This document shows, piece after piece, positions 27,136 to 35,913 of a stretch of DNA of 64,000 bases (its first letter is position 1; each line of letters begins with the position of its first letter). Source of the DNA: Asaia sp003994335 (GTDB taxonomy: Bacteria; Pseudomonadota; Alphaproteobacteria; Acetobacterales; Acetobacteraceae); assembly GCF_037151175.1 (NCBI RefSeq), contig NZ_JBBCOR010000004.1, forward strand, positions 298,576 through 362,575, in the 5' to 3' direction. Both the position numbers and the translations under genes were made by a program. The notes beneath the pieces were generated by a model. It had not been told where the DNA came from. It did no database searches and saw only the letters and a list, made by a program, of their open reading frames with translations.

Positions 27136-28683
27136 ATGTCGGATACGATGATTCTTACCCCCGGTGCGCTCGATCTGGCGGGTCTGCGGCATTTCGTCGC
27201 TCATGCCCCCGCAATCCGGCTGGATGACGAAACCGAGCAGCGTCTGCGCGCGGCGGCACGCTCGGTCGATCGGATCGTTGCGGGGGGTGCTGCGGTCTAT
27301 GGGGTCAATACGGGGTTCGGCAAGCTCGCCAAGACCCGTATTCCAGACGGAAAGCTGCGCGACCTGCAACGCAATCTGGTGCTCAGTCACGCCGCCGGGA
27401 TCGGCAAGCCGATGCCCGAAACAGTGGTGCGACTGATCCTGTTGCTCAAGGCCAATGGTCTGGCCCGTGGCTATTCGGGCGTGCGCTTCGAAATCGTCCA
27501 GCTGCTTCTCGACATGCTCGACTACGGCGTGATTCCCATGATCCCCGAGAAGGGATCGGTCGGTGCCTCCGGCGATCTCGCCCCGCTTGCGCATCTCTCT
27601 GCCGTGGTGATTGGCGAGGGAGAGGCCTTCTACAAGGGGGAACGCATGGCCGGGGCCGAGGCTCTGGCCCGTGCCGGTCTCGCGCCCATCGATCTCGGCC
27701 CCAAGGAGGGGCTGGCGCTGCTCAATGGCACCCAGGCCTCTACCGCCCTTGCGCTCGCAGCCCTGTTCGACGCCGAGACGCTCCTGCAATCGGCGCTCGT
27801 CACCGGCGCGCTGACGCTGGATGCCGCGCGCGGTACCGATGCGCCTTTTGACCCCAGACTGCATGCGTTGCGGGGGCAAAAGGGGCAGATCGACTGTGCT
27901 GCGGTCTATCGGGCGCTCATGGCAGGGTCGGCCATACGGGCCTCACATGAGATCGATGACGAGCGTGTCCAGGACCCGTATTGCCTGCGTTGCCAGCCCC
28001 AGGTCATGGGCGCGGCGCTCGACTCCCTGCGTCACGCGGCAGGCGTGCTGCTGATCGAGGCCAATGCGGTTTCCGATAATCCGATCCATTTTCCGGATAC
28101 GGATGAAATGATTTCGGGTGGAAATTTCCATGCGGAGCCAGTCGCGATCGCGGCGGATCTCATGGCGATCGCCATATCGGAAATCGGGGCCATCGCCGAA
28201 CGGCGTCTGGCGCTGCTGGTCGATCCGAGCATGAGCGGCCTGCCGCCCTTTCTGGTCGATGATAGCGGGGTCAATTCCGGTTTCATGATCGCCCAGGTCA
28301 CCGCAGCGGCGCTGGCTTCAGAAAACAAGACGCTCGCTCACCCCGCCAGCATCGACAGCCTGCCGACTTCTGCCAACCAGGAGGACCATGTCTCGATGGC
28401 AACCTTCGCTGCGCGGCGTCTGGGCGATATCAATGACAATGTGCGCTGTATTCTAGGCATCGAATATCTTGCCGCGGTGCAGGGGCTGGATTTTCTCGCG
28501 CCGCTCACCTCTTCCGCTCCTTTGGTCGCGGCCGCCAATTTGTTGCGGGGTGAGGTACCCTTCTATGCGCAGGATCGTCTTTTCACGCCGGATATGGAAG
28601 CTGCCAATGCGCTCATTCGTAGCGGTGCCCTGACTGCGCGCGTTTCGGCGCTCATCGCCTTGCCCAGCCTTGACCCGGCATGA
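27136..28683 (+). CDS. hutH: Histidine ammonia-lyase
   Basis: A 515-residue enzyme that removes ammonia from L-histidine to give urocanate, the first step of the pathway. The MIO cofactor forms from Ala-Ser-Gly in GSVGASGDLAPLAHL near residue 145. YGVNTGFGKLA near residue 55 carries the catalytic Tyr, and QDPYCLRCQPQVMG and SVDN-like AVSDNPIHF follow. It is the second gene of the hutU operon. Its stop overlaps the ATG of the FMN dehydrogenase gene (ATGA). Confidence 0.95.
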   Translation: MSDTMILTPGALDLAGLRHFVAHAPAIRLDDETEQRLRAAARSVDRIVAGGAAVYGVNTGFGKLAKTRIPDGKLRDLQRNLVLSHAAGIGKPMPETVVRLILLLKANGLARGYSGVRFEIVQLLLDMLDYGVIPMIPEKGSVGASGDLAPLAHLSAVVIGEGEAFYKGERMAGAEALARAGLAPIDLGPKEGLALLNGTQASTALALAALFDAETLLQSALVTGALTLDAARGTDAPFDPRLHALRGQKGQIDCAAVYRALMAGSAIRASHEIDDERVQDPYCLRCQPQVMGAALDSLRHAAGVLLIEANAVSDNPIHFPDTDEMISGGNFHAEPVAIAADLMAIAISEIGAIAERRLALLVDPSMSGLPPFLVDDSGVNSGFMIAQVTAAALASENKTLAHPASIDSLPTSANQEDHVSMATFAARRLGDINDNVRCILGIEYLAAVQGLDFLAPLTSSAPLVAAANLLRGEVPFYAQDRLFTPDMEAANALIRSGALTARVSALIALPSLDPA

Positions 28684-29834
28684 CGCGTGCTCTGCCCGAT
28701 GACGGCGCATTCGCGGATATGGCCCGGCAGGCCCGGCGGCGTCTGCCGCGTCTCTTTGCCGACTATCTGGATGGCGGTGCGCATGGTGAGGCAACGCTCC
28801 ATGCCAACAGGGCGGCTTTCGGTCGTCGTGTACTCCTCCCGCGGGGTCTGAGGGACGTCTCGCAGATCGATCTGACGAGCCACTTATCGGGAATGACGCT
28901 CGATGCGCCGTTTCTGCTCTCTCCGGTCGGCTTTGCAGGGATGTTTCATCGCGATGGCGAAACCGGCGCGGCGCAGGCCGCCCGGAATCACGGCGTGGCT
29001 TTCGGGGTGTCGAGCTTTGCCATCGACCCGATGGAGCGTATCGCGACCAGTAATGCGTCTCTTCTGGCGCAGATCTATGTGCTGCGCGACCGCGCGGTGA
29101 CGCGTGACATGCTCACCCGCGCCCGTAATTGCGGGATCAGTAACCTGATCCTGACCATCGATACCCCCATCACCCCGCTACGTGAGCGCGATAGGCGTAA
29201 CGGCTTTCGCGACCGCACCCGCCCCAGTCTCAGGCAGTGGCTTGGTCTGGCCTCCCGCCCGGCCTGGCTTGTCGACAGGATGCTTGGCCGGGGCAATATC
29301 ATCGGCAATATGGCCTCCTATACCAGCGCAAGAGGGGTGCTCGCTCAGGCGCGCGATATTGCCGGTCGGATCGATCCGACCCTGGTCTGGCATGATCTCG
29401 ACTGGTTGCGTCAGGAGTGGCAGGGGGCGCTTCTGGTCAAGGGTATCCTGCACCCTGACGATGCCCGTCAGGCTGCTTCCTGCGGGGCCGATGGTTTGAT
29501 CCTGTCCAATCACGGCGGGCGCCAGCTCGATCCGGCGCCTTCGCCGCTTGACATGCTCGAGGAAATCCGTGAGGCGACCGGGGACGCTATTCCCCTGATC
29601 GTCGATGGCGGCATACGTCATGGCGGTGATGTCGTCATGGCGTTGGCCCTTGGGGCAAGGGCCGTCTCTTTCGGGCGACCCTGGGCCTGGGGGCTTGCTG
29701 CGCGTGGCAAGGCTGGTGTGGAGGACGGGCTCGCCCGGCTCAGGCGGGAAACGGTCGATATCATGGCCCTGACGGGCCACACCACGATTCACACCCTACG
29801 AGGTGCCGGCGCCTCGGTGCTGCGCGCTTTCTGA
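28680..29834 (+). CDS. FMN-dependent 2-hydroxyacid dehydrogenase (LldD family)
   Basis: A 384-residue alpha-hydroxy acid oxidase/dehydrogenase. Motifs are LLSPVGFAGMFHRDGE near residue 80, TIDTPITPLRERD near 160, VKGILHPDDARQA near 253, and the active-site block LSNHGGRQLDPAPS near 280 with the catalytic His and substrate Arg. Lactate and mandelate dehydrogenases belong here and act on L(S)-2-hydroxyacids. Translational coupling to hutH (4-base overlap) makes L-imidazole-lactate a good candidate substrate, giving imidazole-pyruvate. This is inference: the family motif does not fix the substrate. Confidence 0.87.
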   Translation: MTRALPDDGAFADMARQARRRLPRLFADYLDGGAHGEATLHANRAAFGRRVLLPRGLRDVSQIDLTSHLSGMTLDAPFLLSPVGFAGMFHRDGETGAAQAARNHGVAFGVSSFAIDPMERIATSNASLLAQIYVLRDRAVTRDMLTRARNCGISNLILTIDTPITPLRERDRRNGFRDRTRPSLRQWLGLASRPAWLVDRMLGRGNIIGNMASYTSARGVLAQARDIAGRIDPTLVWHDLDWLRQEWQGALLVKGILHPDDARQAASCGADGLILSNHGGRQLDPAPSPLDMLEEIREATGDAIPLIVDGGIRHGGDVVMALALGARAVSFGRPWAWGLAARGKAGVEDGLARLRRETVDIMALTGHTTIHTLRGAGASVLRAF

Positions 29835-30763
29835 GAGTCGCGGATACGCCCGATAATATAGTCGCCAGCGAGAACAGGAGGGTCGCAAGGCACTTGTGAG
29901 ACGGGCAAAGCCAGATCGCGGGGGTCGATCACGGCGTCATAATCGGGATCATAGAATGTCGCGAGGGAGACGCGCTCCCGTCCCGAGCGGTTGGTGACAC
30001 GATGGGGGGTCGAGACATAACGCCTGTTCGACCAGCGGCTGAGCAGATCCCCGATATTGATGACGAGCGTGCCCGGTATGGGCGGCGCGGCCATCCAGGT
30101 TCCGGTCAGGTCCTGCACTTCCAACCCCCCGGTCTCATCCTGCCAGAGCAGCGTGATGCAGCCATAATCCGTGTGGGGCGCCACGCCGAACTGGTCCGCT
30201 AGGCGGTCGGCAGGATGGGGCGGATACCAGATAGCCTGGCTGCGCTGCAGCGGGCGGTCATATTTCCGCGCAAAGAAGTCCGGCGCGATTCCTAAAGACG
30301 CCGCCACGGCCTGAAGCAGCACGCGACCGCACGCGCCGATCGCTTCAAAATAAGCCTCCATTGCGGCCCGGAATGCGGGGCGGTTTTCAGGCCAGAGATT
30401 GGGACCGCGTAAAGGCTGTCCGGCGAGTACGGCGGGATCATCTGCTGGCAGATCGAGCCCGATCTGGAAGAATTCCTTGTAATCGGGATTTTGCGCTCCC
30501 TGCATGGTGGTGCGATTGAGTGCGTTGAAGCCGCGAACCGCCTGTTGCGGTTTGCAGGTCAGTTTCTCGGTCATGGGAGCGTGGAAGAAATCGAGCGCCT
30601 CGTCATGGACGGCGCGGATCAACGCCTCATCGACCCCGTGATTGCGGATATAACAAAATCCCGATCGGGAAAACGCGGCGCCGATGGCCTGACCTGTTTG
30701 CGCGAATTTACCCTCTCGTGCCGGAGCGAGATCGATGACGGGCAGGAAATCGGATTCAGACAT
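29789..30763 (-). CDS. Isopenicillin N synthase-family Fe(II)/2-oxoglutarate oxygenase
   Basis: A 324-residue protein starting MSESDFLPVIDLAP; GGAG lies 7 bases before this ATG. The N-terminal DIOX_N region (SRSGFCYIRNHGVDEALI) is followed by the catalytic jelly roll. The Fe ligands are His-x-Asp in APHTDYG and a distal His in TPHRVTN, with the 2-oxoglutarate Arg in RERVSLATFY. Reaction type: hydroxylation, desaturation or demethylation. It ends the hisC-like/FAD dehydrogenase/hutD operon and overlaps hutD by 8 bases. Its 3' end overlaps the convergent FMN dehydrogenase gene by 46 bases. Confidence 0.87.
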   Translation of the reverse strand: MSESDFLPVIDLAPAREGKFAQTGQAIGAAFSRSGFCYIRNHGVDEALIRAVHDEALDFFHAPMTEKLTCKPQQAVRGFNALNRTTMQGAQNPDYKEFFQIGLDLPADDPAVLAGQPLRGPNLWPENRPAFRAAMEAYFEAIGACGRVLLQAVAASLGIAPDFFARKYDRPLQRSQAIWYPPHPADRLADQFGVAPHTDYGCITLLWQDETGGLEVQDLTGTWMAAPPIPGTLVINIGDLLSRWSNRRYVSTPHRVTNRSGRERVSLATFYDPDYDAVIDPRDLALPVSQVPCDPPVLAGDYIIGRIRDSQKARSTEAPAPRRV

Positions 30764-31460
30764 GACGAGCTCCATCTGACGGAACAGAGGCGGGCAGGGC
30801 GATGCACAGGCAGAGCGGGGCGGGGGGCCGTATCCTCGCGAGAACGATTTTCCCGGTGGCTACGGTGTCATGGGGGGAAAATTCAGGTGCGGGCGTGACA
30901 CTCAGTGAGGCCGTGCAGCGCAGCGTCTCTCCGGGGCGCAGGAGACGGGTCTCGACCCTGGGGACTGGATTCGGGGGAGGGGCTTCTCCGTCTGCCGAGG
31001 CAGAGCCGGTTGAAACAGCATCGAGTTGCCACGTGCCTGTGAGGGGAAAAAGCCATGATTCCCCCTCAGCCGGGGTGTCGAAACGTGCACCATGACAGAT
31101 GAACCTGGATGAGCCACTGCCTGTTGGACCCGTCGCCTGAGTGACCATGAGGTTGATCACGCTCAGGATTTTGCCATGGCACTTCGCCTCCATCGGCTCA
31201 CCGCCCGCAAACTGCGCTGTGGCACCGCAGCCTCGGAGCAAAATTGGAAGACCCCCGGCAGGGATGAGATCAAGCGCATCATCACCCGTCAGTGCCAGAG
31301 AGCGCGTCATGCCGGGAAAGAGGGAAAAAGCACCATCCTTGGCGATCTCGGCCAGGCTGAGCCGCCATCCGGCGCCCTGAGCGATCACGCGGGTAACGCC
31401 CCCGCCATTGCGCCAGGGCTCGGCAGGAAGCGTGGCGAGGTTCAGGGGGGGCGGAATCAT
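30756..31460 (-). CDS. hutD: HutD family protein
   Basis: A 234-residue cupin-like protein. The family opening PAEPWRNGGGVTR and later WRLSLAEIAKDGAFSLFPGMTR, then CHGKILSVINLMV are clear. HutD is thought to restrain overproduction or overactivity of the hut pathway in Pseudomonas; its molecular mechanism is not settled. It is coupled on both sides: ATGA with the upstream FAD dehydrogenase gene and an 8-base overlap with the oxygenase gene. Finding it in this operon is the strongest sign that these extra enzymes belong to histidine metabolism. Confidence 0.9.
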   Translation of the reverse strand: MIPPPLNLATLPAEPWRNGGGVTRVIAQGAGWRLSLAEIAKDGAFSLFPGMTRSLALTGDDALDLIPAGGLPILLRGCGATAQFAGGEPMEAKCHGKILSVINLMVTQATGPTGSGSSRFICHGARFDTPAEGESWLFPLTGTWQLDAVSTGSASADGEAPPPNPVPRVETRLLRPGETLRCTASLSVTPAPEFSPHDTVATGKIVLARIRPPAPLCLCIALPASVPSDGARHV

Positions 31461-32848
31461 GGCTCCGGGAGCAGCTTGCCCGGGTTGAGAATGTTCCTGG
31501 GGTCCAGGGTGGCCTTGATCGCGCGCATGATATCGAGTGCCACCGGGTCATGTTCCGCTCCCATGAAGGCCTTTTTGGCGAGGCCTATGCCATGCTCCCC
31601 GCTTGCCGACCCGCCGAGGGAGAGGGCGCGCGCCACCAATTTGTGATCGAGTGCCCGTGCGCGTTCCAGCCCCGCCTCGCCGGGCGGGACGAGCATGACG
31701 GTATGAAAATTGCCGTCTCCGATATGGCCGACGATGGGGGCGACCAGACCTGAAGCGTCGATATCCTGTTTCGCGCCCAGGATCATGGCGGTGAGCGCCG
31801 AGATCGGGACGATGGCATCTGTCGAGATCCCGATATGACCCTGTCGGTAGGCCAGGCAGGCCCAGTAGACAGCATGGCGCGCCTTCCACAGAGCAGCCCG
31901 TTCGTCATCACGCGTGCTCCACAGAAAATCTGCCCCCCCATTATCCTGACAGAGCCCTTCGATAGCGCTGATCTGCTCATTGACAGAGTCCGGCCCCCCT
32001 GAAACCTCGAAGAACATGGTGGGCAATGCGCGATAGCCCTCAAGGCGAGAATAGAGGATGCAGGCCTCCATCTGCACGTCATCGAGCAGTTCCATGCGCG
32101 CGATGGGAATGCCCATCTGCATGATCTGAATGGCGGACTCCACGCAGCCACCGAGCGTCTCGAACTGGCAGATCGCAGCTGCGGTCACTTCCGGGATACC
32201 CTGTAGCCGCAGCTGGATTTCGGTCACGATTCCGAGCGTGCCCTCCGAGCCGATCATTAGATGCGCCAGATCGTAACCCGTTGCAGATTTGCGCGTGCGT
32301 CCCCCCAATTGCGTGACCCGCCCATCGGCCAGAACCACGGTCATGCCCAGAACATTTTCCCTGATAGTCCCATAGCGTACCGCCGCCGTGCCCGAGGCGC
32401 GCGTGGCGCACATCCCCCCGATCGTGGCTTCGCCTCCGGGATCGACCGGAAAAAACAGCCCTTCATCGCGCAGGTGAAGATTGAGGGCCTGTCGGGTTAC
32501 GCCCGCCTGCACCCTGCAATCCAGATCGGTGGCATTGACTTCGATGATGGATGCCATGCGCGACAGATCGAGCGAGATCCCGCCTTCCAGAGCGTTTACC
32601 TGCCCTTCGAGCGAGGTCCCGCCGCCGAACGCCACAACCGGCAGGCTGTGCTCATGACATAAGGCGAGTGCCGCCGAGACATCCTCTGTGCTTTCAGCGA
32701 AAAGGACGGCATCGGGTTCATGGCTCAGGTGATAGCCCTCGCCATGGCCATGCTGCTCGCGCAGCGCTGCGCCGCGTGAAAACTGCGTGCCAAAGCGTGC
32801 TTCCAACGCAAGCAGGGCGGTTTCCCGTCCTTCGGATGCTTCTCTCAT
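31457..32848 (-). CDS. FAD-linked D-2-hydroxyacid dehydrogenase (GlcD/D-LDH family)
   Basis: A 463-residue flavoprotein of the VAO/PCMH fold. The FAD-binding half has VVAFGGGTSLEGQ near residue 72, then DPGGEATIGGMCATRASG near 137, then GTIRENVLGM, SEGTLGIVTE near 200. The C-terminal half ends SGEHGIGLAKKAFM and ILNPGKLLP, typical of D-lactate dehydrogenase (cytochrome) and glycolate oxidase GlcD. It would oxidise a D(R)-2-hydroxyacid to the 2-oxoacid. In this operon D-imidazole-lactate is a reasonable guess, complementing the L-specific FMN enzyme next to hutH. It shares a 4-base overlap with the HisC-like gene and with hutD. Confidence 0.88.
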   Translation of the reverse strand: MREASEGRETALLALEARFGTQFSRGAALREQHGHGEGYHLSHEPDAVLFAESTEDVSAALALCHEHSLPVVAFGGGTSLEGQVNALEGGISLDLSRMASIIEVNATDLDCRVQAGVTRQALNLHLRDEGLFFPVDPGGEATIGGMCATRASGTAAVRYGTIRENVLGMTVVLADGRVTQLGGRTRKSATGYDLAHLMIGSEGTLGIVTEIQLRLQGIPEVTAAAICQFETLGGCVESAIQIMQMGIPIARMELLDDVQMEACILYSRLEGYRALPTMFFEVSGGPDSVNEQISAIEGLCQDNGGADFLWSTRDDERAALWKARHAVYWACLAYRQGHIGISTDAIVPISALTAMILGAKQDIDASGLVAPIVGHIGDGNFHTVMLVPPGEAGLERARALDHKLVARALSLGGSASGEHGIGLAKKAFMGAEHDPVALDIMRAIKATLDPRNILNPGKLLPEP

Positions 32849-34011
32849 GCCACAATTTCCCCAGTATCACGCGCCGTGGCCGCGAGGGCAATCAGGGTGT
32901 TTTTCAGCGCGGCCAGAAAGCGATCATTATCCTCGGGCAGGCCGATACTGACACGGATGCGGTTGCGGAATCCGCTTTCTTTCCACGGTTTGACGATCAC
33001 GCCTTGCGTCAGCAGATGCTCGGCCACCCGATCGGCGTCATAGCTCAGCCGGAAAAAAAGGAAATTCGCACAGGAAGGCGCGATCTCGGCCACGACAGGC
33101 GCGAGCGCTGCCCGCACCCGTTCGCGCTCGGCCACGGTCCGGGCTACGCTGTCGCGCATATGGTCCTGCCCCTTCAGCGCAGCAATGGCGGCGATCTGTG
33201 CGGCGATATTGGTATTGAACGGATCGCGCACTGCCTCGAGCGCCTGAGTGACATCCGGACTGCTGGTCATGGCATAGCCGATGCGCAGCCCGGCGAGCCC
33301 CCAGGCCTTCGAGAACGTTCCAAGCACGATCCAGGGGCGGGACTGCGCCCGAAGCACCGTGCGCGCATCGGGATAGGTGGGGTCATGCTGAGCGTATTCC
33401 CGATAGGCTTCATCGATCACGAGAAGGCAGTCCTCGGGGCAGGCAGCAATGAGTTCGGCCAGAGCCCCGGCCGTCATCATGCAACCTACGGGATTGGACG
33501 GGTTGGAGAGGATCAACATGCGCGTTGGGCGGGAAACGGCCTCGATGAGCGCCGATAGATCGAACTGCGCATCTTGTGTGACCGGTATGGCCTCTACCCT
33601 TGCGCCCATGACTTCGGCATTGAGAATATGCAGCCCGAAAGAGGGGAGTACGGTCACGACGCGGTCGCCCGGCGAGACGGCGCCTTGCATGATCATGCGG
33701 ATGAGTTGCTCAGAACCGTTGCCGAAGACAAGAGAAGCGGGGTCCTGATCCAGAAATGCCGCAAGCGCCTCACGCAGCCGGGACTCGGATTCGGGATAGA
33801 GAGCAATGCGGTCGAGCAGGGTGCTGAGCGCCTCACTTATGCCAGGCGGTGGCCCGTGGGGATTTTCGTTGCTGCCGAGCTTGACGATACGATCGATTCC
33901 GTAACGTTCCCTCACCATATCGGCGGCAAGACCTGCGTTATACACGGGGAGCGATTCTATTTCGGGCCGACAGCGGAAAAGCGGGGTGTGTTCCGAAGAG
34001 CAAGACGACAC
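32845..34011 (-). CDS. Histidinol-phosphate aminotransferase-like PLP aminotransferase
   Basis: A 388-residue class I/II aminotransferase. Motifs are KLGSNENPHGPPPG, FGNGSEQLI, LSNPSNPVGCMM, VIDEAYREY, and the PLP lysine in GTFSKAWGLAGLRIGYAM near residue 240. Sequence resembles HisC, but the location in a hutD operon and the HutC-like site upstream suggest a catabolic role: transamination between histidine and imidazole-pyruvate. The open frame continues upstream to ATG 34107, but it would then translate the operator; GTG 34011, with GGGA about 7 bases before it, is the likely start. Confidence 0.85.
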   Translation of the reverse strand: MSSCSSEHTPLFRCRPEIESLPVYNAGLAADMVRERYGIDRIVKLGSNENPHGPPPGISEALSTLLDRIALYPESESRLREALAAFLDQDPASLVFGNGSEQLIRMIMQGAVSPGDRVVTVLPSFGLHILNAEVMGARVEAIPVTQDAQFDLSALIEAVSRPTRMLILSNPSNPVGCMMTAGALAELIAACPEDCLLVIDEAYREYAQHDPTYPDARTVLRAQSRPWIVLGTFSKAWGLAGLRIGYAMTSSPDVTQALEAVRDPFNTNIAAQIAAIAALKGQDHMRDSVARTVAERERVRAALAPVVAEIAPSCANFLFFRLSYDADRVAEHLLTQGVIVKPWKESGFRNRIRVSIGLPEDNDRFLAALKNTLIALAATARDTGEIVA

Positions 34012-34030
34012 GGGCGAATCCCATTCTGTA

Positions 34031-34044
34031 TTTGTATATACAAG
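34031..34044. promoter_or_regulatory. HutC-like operator before the HisC-like operon
   Basis: TTTGTATATACAAG carries the perfect core TGTATATACA, identical to the core before hutU. It lies 20 bases upstream of the proposed GTG start of the aminotransferase gene and inside a spurious longer open frame. Confidence 0.78.
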
Positions 34045-34154
34045 TCTAAGGAGATTTGGAACGTAATTGCAAGCATCCTCATGCTGGCGCCTCGTGGGAA
34101 TGATCACGCGTAGTCGGGGGAAGGGTGGGACGAATTTTTCGTTGCGAAATCACA

Positions 34155-34182
34155 TTGACCTTTCCTGTCTAGACAACATAGG
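34155..34182 (+). promoter_or_regulatory. Promoter with HutC-like operator before the PhyH-ABC operon
   Basis: A -35-like TTGACC (34155-34160) is followed, 5 bases on, by the perfect palindrome TGTCTAGACA (34166-34175), which would fill the promoter spacer. A weak -10 (CATAGG) follows. The same TTGACC-5-palindrome geometry recurs at 37525 before the TonB receptor gene. Confidence 0.65.
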
Positions 34183-34218
34183 CTGATCTCGAATGATACC
34201 CGTGAAGAGGCCGTTTCC

Positions 34219-35028
34219 ATGAGATCCTCCTTCGTTCCTTCATCAGATGAGATTGCCGGTTTTCAGAATGACGGGGCGGTTGTGCTCCGTGGCGCATTCG
34301 CACCCTGGGTGGAAACGCTGAGAGAGGGTGTGGCGCGTCTCATGGCCGATCCGAGTCCGCTCGAGCGGTCCTATCATCCCGAGAATTCGGCGCCATTCTT
34401 TCAGGATCTGTGCAACTGGCAACGTATCCCCGAATTCCGGCGTTTCGTCGAGGATTCACCGCTGGGTGCGCTCGGCGCAGCGCTGATGGGCGCGCATCAG
34501 GTTCGGTTTTTTCATGACCATGTGCTCGTCAAGGAGCCAGGCACGTCGCTTGTGACACCCTGGCATCAGGACCGCCCCTATTATTGCGCGCGTGGTCCCC
34601 AGACGGTCAGCTTCTGGATACCGCTCGATCCTGTCCCGGCCGCTGCCGCGCTGGAATGCGTCGCAGGCTCCCATCGCTGGGGCGTGGACCATAAACCCAT
34701 GCGTTTCGATGGGACCCCGCTTTATGCGGGCGATGAGAGCACCCCGATGCCCGATATCGACGCCCATCGTGAGCGGTACCGCATCATCTGTGCCGATATG
34801 GCGCCCGGCGACGCCGTAGCGTTCGATTTCGGCACGGTTCATGGCGCCGGGGCCACGATCGGAGCCAGCTTCAGGCGGCGTGTCTTCTCGGCGCGTCTCG
34901 TAGGCGATCATGCCTGCTTTGCTGATCGTGGCGGGAAAGGCTCTCCTCCCTTCGCCCATCTTGCCCTTTGTGAGGGTGACCCGTTGACCGGCCCGGATTT
35001 TCCCATTCTCTTCCAGGATGCCGCCTGA
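34219..35028 (+). CDS. Phytanoyl-CoA dioxygenase (PhyH) family protein
   Basis: A 269-residue non-haem iron oxygenase. The iron motif His-x-Asp is in TPWHQDRPYYCARGP near residue 115, and the distal His in FGTVHGAGA near 210, followed by a 2-oxoglutarate-binding Arg (SFRRRVFSARLVGD). PhyH enzymes use 2-oxoglutarate and O2 to hydroxylate or demethylate small molecules. It is the first gene of an operon with a polar amino acid ABC transporter, under a HutC-like operator, so its substrate is probably an imported histidine-related compound. An AGAGG site sits 8 bases before the ATG; the transporter gene starts 2 bases after the stop. Confidence 0.85.
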   Translation: MRSSFVPSSDEIAGFQNDGAVVLRGAFAPWVETLREGVARLMADPSPLERSYHPENSAPFFQDLCNWQRIPEFRRFVEDSPLGALGAALMGAHQVRFFHDHVLVKEPGTSLVTPWHQDRPYYCARGPQTVSFWIPLDPVPAAAALECVAGSHRWGVDHKPMRFDGTPLYAGDESTPMPDIDAHRERYRIICADMAPGDAVAFDFGTVHGAGATIGASFRRRVFSARLVGDHACFADRGGKGSPPFAHLALCEGDPLTGPDFPILFQDAA

Positions 35029-35030
35029 GC

Positions 35031-35906
35031 ATGAAATGGCTCGGGATGCTCTGCGCCGGCGCCATGCTGCTGACAGCGCCCGGCGCTTATGCGGGGTGCC
35101 TCGAGCGCGTACGCACGGCGGGAGTGCTGCGTGTCGGGAATGGCCTTCTGGGCGCACACCCCTCACTCTGGCAGGACGCAGAGGGGCGATATCACGGGAT
35201 CGATGCCGATCTTCTGGCCGAGCTGACGCGTCGACTGGATATTCCGAAATCGGAGTTCATCATTACGGAATGGTCGACCATCGTGCCGGGGCTCAAGGCA
35301 GGACGCTGGGATATCGTGCTGTCGGATGTCAATATCTCCGAGGAGCGCCATCTGCGGGGGCATGTCCTGTTCTCGACGCCCTATTTCATGCTGTACGACT
35401 ATGTGATCGTGCTTGAGAACTCGCCCATACGGCGTCTCGAAGATCTGCGTGGCAAGACGGTTGGCTCCGTCATGGGAACCAATGATTCGGCTACGGCGCA
35501 CAGGCTGGTGGAGCAGGGTTACGCGCAGGACGTGGCCGATTTTGAAACATTCGGCGATCCGTTCATCGCCCTCAAGAACGGCCAGGTCGCGGCGGTTATC
35601 GTCGATCAGGGTACGCTCCACGCCCAGAAGGAGCATTTTCGGAATCTGCGTACCGTCGGTGCGCCGCTTTTCTATACGCCCAAGACTCAATGGGCGCAGG
35701 TGCAGGCCAGGGCGCCCTATCGTCTGGGCAGTGAGGGGGTGGTGGTGCCTGAGTACTGCCCCGATCTTCTCGCAGCCATCGATACCGCCCTCGACGCCAT
35801 GCGTAAGGATGGCACGATCAGGACCATCCTGAAGCGCTACGGCGTATGGGAACCCCAACAGGATCATCTGATCGTCAGCCAGGCGGATTCGTCTCACAAG
35901 GAGTAG
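35031..35906 (+). CDS. Amino acid ABC transporter, periplasmic substrate-binding protein
   Basis: A 291-residue family 3 solute-binding protein. A signal peptide (MKWLGMLCAGAMLLTAPGAYA) precedes CLERVRTAGVLRVGNG, the usual mature start. Middle motifs are YHGIDADLLAELTRRLD, IVPGLKAGRWDIVLSDVNIS and LEDLRGKTVGSVMGT. It delivers a polar amino acid to the permease at 35914. The operon head (PhyH) and operator suggest histidine or a derivative. The gene is separated from the permease gene by 7 bases. Confidence 0.88.
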   Translation: MKWLGMLCAGAMLLTAPGAYAGCLERVRTAGVLRVGNGLLGAHPSLWQDAEGRYHGIDADLLAELTRRLDIPKSEFIITEWSTIVPGLKAGRWDIVLSDVNISEERHLRGHVLFSTPYFMLYDYVIVLENSPIRRLEDLRGKTVGSVMGTNDSATAHRLVEQGYAQDVADFETFGDPFIALKNGQVAAVIVDQGTLHAQKEHFRNLRTVGAPLFYTPKTQWAQVQARAPYRLGSEGVVVPEYCPDLLAAIDTALDAMRKDGTIRTILKRYGVWEPQQDHLIVSQADSSHKE

Positions 35907-35913
35907 CGCGTCC

